From Candidatus Hydrogenedentota bacterium (lineage in GTDB: Bacteria > Hydrogenedentota > Hydrogenedentia > Hydrogenedentales > SLHB01): 5,142 bases of DNA. Shown piece after piece: positions 1 through 4,063 of this stretch. The stretch covers positions 1-5,142 of the forward strand of contig SKRY01000424.1 in the NCBI GenBank assembly GCA_007118235.1, written 5' to 3'. A model generated the notes under the pieces. It saw only the letters and a program-made list of their open reading frames with translations. It had not been told where the DNA came from and ran no database searches. A program made the position numbers and the translations under genes. How positions within the stretch are numbered: position 1 is the stretch's first letter; each line of letters begins with the position of its first letter.

Positions 1-1384
1 ATTCCGCCTCGGGCTCCGACCCCGGCACAATACCTGCCCCGGAATACAGGCTGACCGTCTCGCCTTGTTGCAGGCCCGAGCGGATGGCGACGGCGAACTC
101 GGCGGCGTCGTACCCTATCCATCCAACGGGACCCGCGTACCAGCCCCGGTCGAACGGTTCGAGTTCCCGGATGCACCGCAACGCCTCCGCCGTGGGCGCC
201 CCGCCAACCGCTGGCGTGGGATGAAGCGCCCGGAGAAGCGCGGCGTCGGAGACACCGCCATCGATCAGCCCCTCAATCGACCAGCCGAGATGCTGGCACC
301 GGTCAAGCTGGACCAGGGATACTTCACCTCCGTCCTCGACATGCCGGCACACGCCGTGGAACGCTTCCCGCAACGCGTCCGCCACGCTGGCGTGTTCGCG
401 GATTTCCTTCTCGCTCGCCATGAGTTCCCGGCCAAGGCGCTCGTCTTCCGCCTCATCGGCGCCGCGCGGCCGCGTGCCCGCCAGCGCCTCGCTCTTGATA
501 TAGCTGTTCACGCGCCGATAGAGCCGTTCCGGCGATGCGCCGAAGAACGAGCCCTCCCCGGTCTCGAAAAAGAAATGATACGAATCCTGGGTCTTGGCGC
601 GGAGCCGTTCGAGCAGGGCGAGGGGGTCCGGCGGCCCGTCGAACCGGAACGTGGACTCGCGCGCGAGCACGGCCTTGGATACCTCGCCGCGCTCGCATGC
701 CCTCAACACGTCGCCGACAGCGGTCAGCCACGCCTCGCGGTCAGGCCGATCCCGGCGTTCGAGCAAAGCAGGCGCCGGATCCCCCGGGGGGGCTTCAAGG
801 TTATCGCACAACCGCTCCACATCGCGCAACGCGTTGGCGACGCTCTCCTCCCATTCCTCCTCCAGACCGCGCACGATGTGGCAACTGAACTCGCATCTGC
901 CGTCACGCGCGGTGACCTCAAAGCGGGGCAAGACGAAACGCGCCGCGCCAAAGCTTCGCCACGCTTCCCCGGGAGACTGGCCCAAATCGAACTGGAGTCC
1001 CCCATAATACCGGGGACCGTGAAAGGAATTGCCGAGCTGGCGGCTGACATATTCCAGGACGCGCTCCACCTCATCGGGCTCACTGGCGGAGACCATCTCC
1101 GCCGCGCCCAAGCCCGCCGTCTCATGGGATTGATTCCGCGAACGCCAATAGATCCGGTCCGCTCCGGCATGCGCTCGAAGCCAAGCCAGCGGCTCGATGG
1201 GTTCAATCTCAAGGCTGAGCTGGACGATGCCGGGGTCTGGGTATTTGCTGGGATCTTCCTTGGTCTCCTCCGCGATCCAGACAGCCAAGAGGTCCTTGAC
1301 CTCGTGCCAGGGGGCTGGCCCAAAATCAACCCACAGGGTCGAATCCTCTCCCAGTTCCATGTCGTCTCCGGTAGGCTCTGTCAT
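1..1384 (-). CDS. menF: Isochorismate synthase MenF, lacking only its extreme C-terminus (window edge)
   Basis: Converts chorismate to isochorismate, the committed step of menaquinone synthesis, in the cytoplasm. The minus-strand frame stays open from ATG at 1384 to the window edge (461 residues, no stop). The chorismate-binding domain fills the C-terminal half. SKAVLARE carries K237, the counterpart of the E. coli MenF base lysine (K190). It is followed by FFGASPERL (281-289), ALAGTRPRG (300-308), SEKEIREH (324-331), LHPTPAVGG (387-395), GWYAGPVGW (414-422), an AEF segment with likely metal-binding E429, and YSGAGIVPGSEPE (447-459). Family members end soon after this last motif, so few residues are missing. 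The ATG overlaps the menG stop (ATGA), suggesting translational coupling; GGGGAG lies only 2 bases before it. A second ATG at codon 9 (1360) has GGAG five bases upstream and could be the true start. A C7G5 run near 785-796 does not break the frame. EntC- or salicylate-type synthases share the fold, but the menG neighbour favours MenF. Confidence 0.93.
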   Translation of the reverse strand, partial: MTEPTGDDMELGEDSTLWVDFGPAPWHEVKDLLAVWIAEETKEDPSKYPDPGIVQLSLEIEPIEPLAWLRAHAGADRIYWRSRNQSHETAGLGAAEMVSASEPDEVERVLEYVSRQLGNSFHGPRYYGGLQFDLGQSPGEAWRSFGAARFVLPRFEVTARDGRCEFSCHIVRGLEEEWEESVANALRDVERLCDNLEAPPGDPAPALLERRDRPDREAWLTAVGDVLRACERGEVSKAVLARESTFRFDGPPDPLALLERLRAKTQDSYHFFFETGEGSFFGASPERLYRRVNSYIKSEALAGTRPRGADEAEDERLGRELMASEKEIREHASVADALREAFHGVCRHVEDGGEVSLVQLDRCQHLGWSIEGLIDGGVSDAALLRALHPTPAVGGAPTAEALRCIRELEPFDRGWYAGPVGWIGYDAAEFAVAIRSGLQQGETVSLYSGAGIVPGSEPEAE

Positions 1385-2112
1385 TTCTCCCCTTCATAAA
1401 TACTGGCTATGCCGAACGTGAGTGGATGTTCCTTGACCGAGTGGAACCCTTGGCGCTCCATGAGCTGGATGAACGCCTCGCCGTACGGAAAAGATTCCAC
1501 GGTTTCGTTGAGGTAGCGGTACGCTTGGCGGTCGCCCGAGATCAAACCGCCTATCCGGGGCAGAACATGCCGGAAATAGAAGAGATAGCACGCCCGGAAA
1601 AGCCGGTTGGAAGGCAAGGAGAACTCCAGGATCAGCGCCCGCCCGCCCGGCTTCAACACGCGGCGCATCTCGGCCAACGCCTTCTCCACACAATCAACGT
1701 TCCGAATGCCAAACGCAATCGTCACCGCGTCCACGCTGTCATCCGCTGCGGGGATCACGGTGGCGTCGCCCCGCGCGAGCGTGAACCGTTCCGTCAGACC
1801 GCCTCGCTCCAGCTTACGTTGGCCCAGCGCCAGCATTTCCCCCGCCATGTCAACGCCAAGGCCGGAGCCGACGCGCCCGCTCGCTTGGTCCAACATGATG
1901 AGCACGTCCCCCGTGCCCGTCGCTAGGTCGAGCACGCGCAGGTCCTCGCCAGGCGGCAAATACCGCGCCAACCGCTTGCGCCACGCGACATCCCGCCCGC
2001 CCGACAGCAGCCGGTTCAGCAGGTCGTAACGCGGCGCGATGCGATCAAACATGCGCCAGACGGCGTCACGCGCGGATTGGGCTGGCGAAGATGTGTTTCG
2101 TGTGGCGCTCAC
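1381..2112 (-). CDS. menG: Demethylmenaquinone methyltransferase MenG/UbiE
   Basis: SAM-dependent C-methyltransferase that converts demethylmenaquinone to menaquinone, the last pathway step. It has 243 residues, a normal length for the family. Visible motifs in order are MFDRIAPRYDLLNRLLSGG (21-39), the UbiE/MenG N-terminal signature; the SAM-binding loop DLATGTGD (62-69); the acidic end of the next strand at GVD (86-88); the GDA segment (115-117); FGIRNVD (134-140), a hallmark of the family; LKPGGRALILEFS (153-165); and YRYLNETVESFP (198-209). The start is GTG at 2112, with GGGAG (2118-2122) five bases upstream. The stop TGA overlaps the menF ATG by four bases, so the two genes are almost certainly cotranscribed. 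UbiE enzymes in some bacteria also methylate the ubiquinone precursor. The adjacent menF argues for menaquinone here, although dual use cannot be excluded from sequence. Confidence 0.95.
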   Translation of the reverse strand: MSATRNTSSPAQSARDAVWRMFDRIAPRYDLLNRLLSGGRDVAWRKRLARYLPPGEDLRVLDLATGTGDVLIMLDQASGRVGSGLGVDMAGEMLALGQRKLERGGLTERFTLARGDATVIPAADDSVDAVTIAFGIRNVDCVEKALAEMRRVLKPGGRALILEFSLPSNRLFRACYLFYFRHVLPRIGGLISGDRQAYRYLNETVESFPYGEAFIQLMERQGFHSVKEHPLTFGIASIYEGEK

Positions 2113-2117
2113 CGTGG

Positions 2118-2122
2118 CTCCC
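2118..2122 (-). promoter_or_regulatory. Shine-Dalgarno supporting the GTG start of menG
   Basis: On the minus strand GGGAG is followed by a five-base spacer and then GTG (2112-2110). No ATG lies close by in this frame, and the N-terminal residues before the MFDRIAPRYD motif have the usual length, so GTG is the best start. Confidence 0.55.
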
Positions 2123-2164
2123 GCTGTCGGCGCTGTGAATGGAGGAAGACGTTCGTCAGGATGC

Positions 2165-2203
2165 CCCGCTCAAGGCGGGAGCGCCTATTCTAGGCAATGC
2201 TCC
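2165..2203. repeat. Two overlapping hairpins in the menG leader
   Basis: Two inverted repeats lie side by side. The first pairs CCCGC (2165-2169) with GCGGG (2175-2179) over a 5-base loop. The second pairs GGAGC (2178-2182) with GCTCC (2199-2203) and GCCT (2183-2186) with AGGC (2192-2195), with a 5-base loop and a 3-base bulge on one side. They share bases 2178-2179, so the two structures compete at that edge. There is no T-run typical of an intrinsic terminator. They could be a leader structure, a protein-binding dyad, or a copy of a dispersed palindromic repeat; the sequence alone does not decide. Confidence 0.45.
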
Positions 2204-2216
2204 TATGGGATCACAA
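2187..2216 (-). promoter_or_regulatory. Possible sigma70-type promoter for menG-menF
   Basis: On the minus strand TTGTGA (2216-2211) is followed by an 18-bp spacer and TAGAAT (2192-2187), matching the -35 consensus at 4 of 6 and the -10 consensus at 5 of 6 positions. It would start transcription about 70 bases before the menG GTG. The -10 box sits in the loop of the hairpin at 2178-2203, which could be coincidence. This is a consensus match only. Confidence 0.3.
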
Positions 2217-2251
2217 CTTAAAGGGCGCCGCCCCAGAGCAAAGCGGGAAAA

Positions 2252-2266
2252 TGGCCAAACCGGCCA
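2252..2266 (-). terminator. Weak hairpin followed by TTTT
   Basis: On the minus strand TGGCC and GGCCA pair over a 5-base loop and are followed directly by TTTT. The 5-bp stem is short for an intrinsic terminator. It lies about 200 bases after the stop of the thioredoxin-like gene and could be a back-up to the stronger hairpin at 2338-2379, or mean nothing. Confidence 0.2.
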
Positions 2267-2337
2267 GCGAATCAAGAGAGCTGCAAGACACTACTTGAAG
2301 AACTTCTTAACACGAACTTCACCCCACGCAAAGAAGA

Positions 2338-2379
2338 CGCTGTTCCGCTGCTCGGGGAAACGAGGGCAGCGGTACAGCG
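2338..2379 (-). terminator. Likely intrinsic terminator of the thioredoxin-like gene
   Basis: A long imperfect inverted repeat. CGCTGT (2338-2343) pairs with ACAGCG (2374-2379), then one T-T mismatch, CCGCTGC (2345-2351) with GCAGCGG (2366-2372), a two-base bulge, TCG (2352-2354) with CGA (2361-2363), and a 6-base loop. That gives 16 base pairs. On the minus strand it is followed by the pyrimidine-rich, T-containing stretch TCTTCTTT, while the plus-strand exit is not T-rich. It starts about 85 bases after the stop of the gene at 2465-2911, so it most likely ends that transcript and separates it from menG. Confidence 0.5.
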
Positions 2380-2403
2380 CCGTGTATAACGCCAACGCTG
2401 AAG

Positions 2404-2418
2404 AGCCCCTTTGGGGTT
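2404..2418 (-). terminator. Small CCCC/GGGG hairpin after the thioredoxin-like gene
   Basis: CCCC (2406-2409) pairs with GGGG (2413-2416) over a 3-base loop, extended by one G-T and one A-T pair. On the minus strand it lies about 46 bases beyond the stop and is followed by CTCTT, which is not a convincing U-tract. It may stabilise the 3' end upstream of the larger hairpin at 2338-2379. Confidence 0.2.
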
Positions 2419-2464
2419 ACAGTCATGGGTTAAGAGGATTCGGAATCTGCGCGGCTGGGAACCC

Positions 2465-2911
2465 TTACTGGGGCGCCAAACCAGCGGCCTCGGTCAAGGC
2501 GGCCGAGATACGGTCACGAAGTTCGTCCTCCGAGGCCTCGTGGGTGATGTGGTCCTTTACCTCACCGGTTGAGGCGTCCACGAGCACCATGTCACCGGTG
2601 GAGTTGCCGTATTCCTCGTATATTTCGCCCAGTCCGAGCTGGGCCGCCTTAAATCCGGATTGGCGGATGGTGTCTTCGTCAGTGATGTCCACGTAAGTAA
2701 ACCAGACAGGCGTGTCTTGAAAATCCTGCTTCACGTCGTCGAGCTTGGCGTCAAGGACGCGGCAGTAACCGCACCAGTCCGCATAAAATCGCAGGCTGAT
2801 AAGTTCCGGCTGCTCCGCCTTCACACCCTCGTCTTCAGCGGCTGCGGCTGCGCCTACCAGGGTTACGGCCAGCAGGGCGGCGAGAGTTCCAGATAGGAGG
2901 GGAATGCGCAT
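2465..2911 (-). CDS. Exported thioredoxin-fold protein with WCGYC active site
   Basis: Encodes 148 residues. The N-terminus (R2, hydrophobic LLSGTLAALLAVTLVG, then AAAAAE) is a signal peptide, probably cleaved around residue 25, so the protein should act outside the cytoplasm. The thioredoxin-like domain begins at about residue 36. FYADWCGYC (42-50) carries the redox pair C47/C50, and V74-D75 (in YVDI) is the usual strand after the first helices. The segment before the MVLVD strand (108-112) reads NSTGD, where thioredoxins normally have the cis-proline; no proline is present. The start ATG has AAGGAG (2920-2925) eight bases upstream. The family role would be thiol-disulfide exchange or reduction of exported cysteine proteins. 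A cysteine-rich exported peptide is encoded just upstream, but whether it is a substrate is a guess. I cannot assign a specific subfamily such as TlpA or SoxW. Confidence 0.85.
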   Translation of the reverse strand: MRIPLLSGTLAALLAVTLVGAAAAAEDEGVKAEQPELISLRFYADWCGYCRVLDAKLDDVKQDFQDTPVWFTYVDITDEDTIRQSGFKAAQLGLGEIYEEYGNSTGDMVLVDASTGEVKDHITHEASEDELRDRISAALTEAAGLAPQ

Positions 2912-3231
2912 GAGTGGTTCTCCTTGTTTTGGGATTCCAACTTGTTCGCTGACGCGAGCGGTGTCCTTACCGGAAGTACACCTTCCATCATACTTTTAAA
3001 ACATAATAAGCCACCACATATATTCCAAGAGGATGCAGCGTAAAACGGGAGGTGAATAATAGGCTCGTGCTGGGTGACGCCCAAGGGGTACTCGCTCAGC
3101 ATGGTGTCGGCTGGGAAGATTGCACAGGCCAAGGACTTTGTAGGCACGAAAGCACGACATCGGCGGCCCCTGAATCGCGCCTCCGGTTGGCGCCAAGTCT
3201 CAAGAGGACCTGTGTGCCGGCGGGGTTGAAA
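2912..3231. other. Gene-free stretch before the thioredoxin-like gene
   Basis: No convincing coding region here on either strand. The open frames that cross it lack ribosome sites and recognisable motifs and disagree with one another. An AT-rich island (about 2987-3025) contains TATGAT and TATTAT hexamers on the minus strand and is the likeliest place for the thioredoxin gene's promoter, although I see no good -35 box at normal spacing. Between it and the start codon lies a 15-bp dyad, GGAAG (2972-2976) with CTTCC (2982-2986), that could be an operator or a small leader hairpin. Bases 3050-3231 show nothing I can name. Confidence 0.4.
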
Positions 3232-3266
3232 GGGAGAAGCCCCCGGCCATCCGGGCGGCTTCTCCC
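3232..3266 (-). terminator. Strong hairpin ending the cysteine-rich peptide gene
   Basis: GGGAGAAGCC (3232-3241) pairs perfectly with GGCTTCTCCC (3257-3266). Inside it CCCGG (3242-3246) pairs with CCGGG (3251-3255) around a CCAT loop, with a single bulged C. This gives 15 GC-rich base pairs. It begins 12 bases after the TAA of the peptide gene. On the minus strand it is followed by TTTC, a short T-tract, so it is either an intrinsic terminator with a weak tail or a 3' stabilising structure. Its position makes the peptide gene the last gene of its transcript. Confidence 0.6.
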
Positions 3267-3277
3267 AATGGCGATGG

Positions 3278-3400
3278 TTACCGATCACATTTCTCGGCGT
3301 CTTCCTCACCGTCTTGACAACAGTCCCCGCACGGACCACAACACGGCGGCGCGGAAACGCCAGCCAACAACACGCCCAGCACGCTGGTAAGCATCCTCAT
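3278..3400 (-). CDS. Cysteine-rich exported mini-protein (40 residues), family not recognised
   Basis: A 40-codon gene, ATG at 3400 to TAA at 3278. Residues 1-17 look like a short signal peptide: R2, a hydrophobic core LTSVLGVLLAGV (4-15), then V-S-A with a likely cut after A17. The mature part would be 23 residues with six cysteines (C20, C21, C24, C27, C28, C38) in a CCGPCGDCC cluster, followed by an acidic, charged tail. There is no lipobox. Coding evidence is an AAAGGAGGTGATC ribosome site nine bases before the ATG, a dedicated upstream promoter of MerR type, and a strong hairpin 12 bases after the stop. The cysteine spacing and the MerR-family regulator directly upstream suggest binding of a thiophilic metal outside the cytoplasm. 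This is inference; I know no named family with this pattern. The peptide might instead stay membrane-anchored by an uncleaved leader. Confidence 0.75.
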   Translation of the reverse strand: MRMLTSVLGVLLAGVSAPPCCGPCGDCCQDGEEDAEKCDR

Positions 3401-3407
3401 GGTTGAT

Positions 3408-3420
3408 CACCTCCTTTTCT
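3408..3420 (-). promoter_or_regulatory. Near-perfect Shine-Dalgarno of the cysteine-rich peptide gene
   Basis: The minus strand reads AAAAGGAGGTGATC before the ATG, with nine bases between AGGAGG and ATG (3400). It complements about 12-13 bases of the conserved 16S rRNA 3' end, far more than the other ribosome sites here. It favours the first ATG over the in-frame ATG at codon 3 and predicts high translation once the mRNA is made. Confidence 0.75.
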
Positions 3421-3460
3421 CGAAACAGGTTTGAGGGGGATACATTCACCCTGTCAACCG

Positions 3461-3492
3461 ACTATACACCTTGCAGTGTGGTATAGAGTCAA
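3461..3492 (-). promoter_or_regulatory. MerR-type promoter P1 driving the cysteine-rich peptide gene
   Basis: On the minus strand TTGACT (3492-3487) and TATAGT (3466-3461) are separated by 20 bp, too long for ordinary sigma70 use but typical of MerR-activated promoters. The spacer holds an imperfect dyad, CTATAC with GTATAG. The region shares AGAGTCAAGCAAGA (3485-3498) and ACCTTG (3468-3473) with P2 at the same 17-bp offset. Transcription would begin near 3454, giving a leader of about 50 bases before the peptide ATG. It lies about 50 bases after the merR stop. Confidence 0.65.
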
Positions 3493-3498
3493 GCAAGA
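3485..3498 (+). repeat. 14-bp direct repeat AGAGTCAAGCAAGA, copy 1
   Basis: Identical to 4020-4033. It covers the -35 box of P1 and its upstream flank, so it is probably part of the regulator's binding site rather than a mobile-element scar. Confidence 0.7.
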
Positions 3499-3542
3499 GA
3501 CCAAGGGCGCTTCGGCAATATACCCGAGCAATTCCGTTCCGT

Positions 3543-3959
3543 CTACATGGAGGGTGGCTTGCGCTCAATCCCTTCCAATACGGCGCATTCCGCCACCATG
3601 GACCGGCGCTTGGCGCAATCGGAGAGGAGCCCGGCCAAGTTCTCGCGAATGCGCGTCAACTCTTCAATCTTTTCGTCAACCTCGGCGATCTTCTCTTCCG
3701 CCTTGGCGCAGACCTCGGCGCAACGCGGATTCGGGTCTGTCCTCAGGGCCAACAGTTCCCCGATTTCCCGCAACGTAAAACCGAGTTCCTTGGCGCGCCG
3801 GATGAAGCGAATGCGCTGGACGGTTTTGGCGGTATAGAGGCGGAACCCGCCTTCGGTGCGCGGCGGCGCCTCGAGGAGCCCTTGGCGCTCGTAATACCGG
3901 ATGGTCTGCGCGGTAACCTGGGCCTGTTCCGCCACTTTACCGATGGTCAAGGTTTCCAT
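3543..3959 (-). CDS. MerR-family metal-responsive transcriptional regulator
   Basis: 138 residues, usual for the metal-sensing branch of the family. The N-terminal winged helix-turn-helix runs from TIGKVAEQAQVTAQTIRYYE (5-24) through GFRLYTAKTVQRIRFI (38-53), followed by KELGFTLREIGELL (57-70) and the long dimerisation helix (about 81-113). The metal loop is C-terminal. Aligned by eye to Tn501 MerR, C80 matches C82, C115 matches C117 and C125 matches C126, with one extra residue in the loop; C84 is additional. CueR-type sensors of monovalent ions have serine where C80 lies, so a divalent or thiophilic ion (Hg, Cd, Pb, Zn) is more likely. The ATG at 3959 has GGAAGGA six bases upstream; an in-frame ATG at 3974 is less well placed. 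MerR-type promoters lie before this gene and before the next, so it probably regulates both. The exact metal is not settled. Confidence 0.9.
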   Translation of the reverse strand: METLTIGKVAEQAQVTAQTIRYYERQGLLEAPPRTEGGFRLYTAKTVQRIRFIRRAKELGFTLREIGELLALRTDPNPRCAEVCAKAEEKIAEVDEKIEELTRIRENLAGLLSDCAKRRSMVAECAVLEGIERKPPSM

Positions 3960-3995
3960 GAGTAATCCTTCCATCGTAGGCCGTCTTGCGTAGCC

Positions 3996-4027
3996 ATAAT
4001 AAACCTTGAACCTGAGTGCAGAGTCAA
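3996..4027 (-). promoter_or_regulatory. MerR-type promoter P2 driving the regulator gene
   Basis: On the minus strand TTGACT (4027-4022) and TATTAT (4001-3996) are 20 bp apart. Between and around them lies a dyad, CTTGAACCTG (4005-4014) with CAGAGTCAAG (4019-4028), matching at 8 of 10 positions. Transcription would start near 3989, about 30 bases before the merR ATG. It begins about 36 bases after the lnt stop. The same box design as P1 suggests autoregulation by the MerR protein. Confidence 0.65.
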
Positions 4028-4033
4028 GCAAGA
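4020..4033 (+). repeat. 14-bp direct repeat AGAGTCAAGCAAGA, copy 2
   Basis: Exact match to 3485-3498, covering the -35 box and upstream flank of P2. In both copies ACCTTG begins 17 bases before the repeat, as expected of two sites for one regulator. Confidence 0.7.
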
Positions 4034-4063
4034 AACTGAAGCCCGGGTTGTTGGAGGGATTCA

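Noticed and set aside
156..170. GGTTCGAGTTCCCGG, similar to a tRNA T-arm
   Set aside because: No matching acceptor, D or anticodon arms surround it, and it encodes conserved menF residues on the other strand.
780..797. C7G5 homopolymer run in menF as a frameshift site
   Set aside because: The menF reading frame is continuous and motif-consistent on both sides, so there is no sign of a programmed or erroneous shift.
65..1399. Long plus-strand open frame as a real gene
   Set aside because: It has no recognisable motifs and no good ribosome site, and it lies wholly over menF, whose minus-strand translation shows the complete chorismate-binding motif series.
2139..2696. 185-codon plus-strand open frame
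   Set aside because: It runs across the menG leader, hairpins and the thioredoxin-like gene with no motif or ribosome site.
2863..3339. 158-codon minus-strand open frame between the peptide and thioredoxin-like genes
   Set aside because: It overlaps the start of the thioredoxin-like gene and the end of the peptide gene in another frame, crosses the strong hairpin, lacks a ribosome site and has no recognisable domain.
3052..3390. 112-codon plus-strand open frame
   Set aside because: Composition looks random and arginine-rich, there is no ribosome site, and it lies over the peptide gene and its terminator.
3404..3420. Plus-strand resemblance to the 3' end of 16S rRNA (GATCACCTCCTTT)
   Set aside because: No other 16S sequence precedes it. 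On the minus strand it is simply an extended Shine-Dalgarno correctly placed before an ATG.
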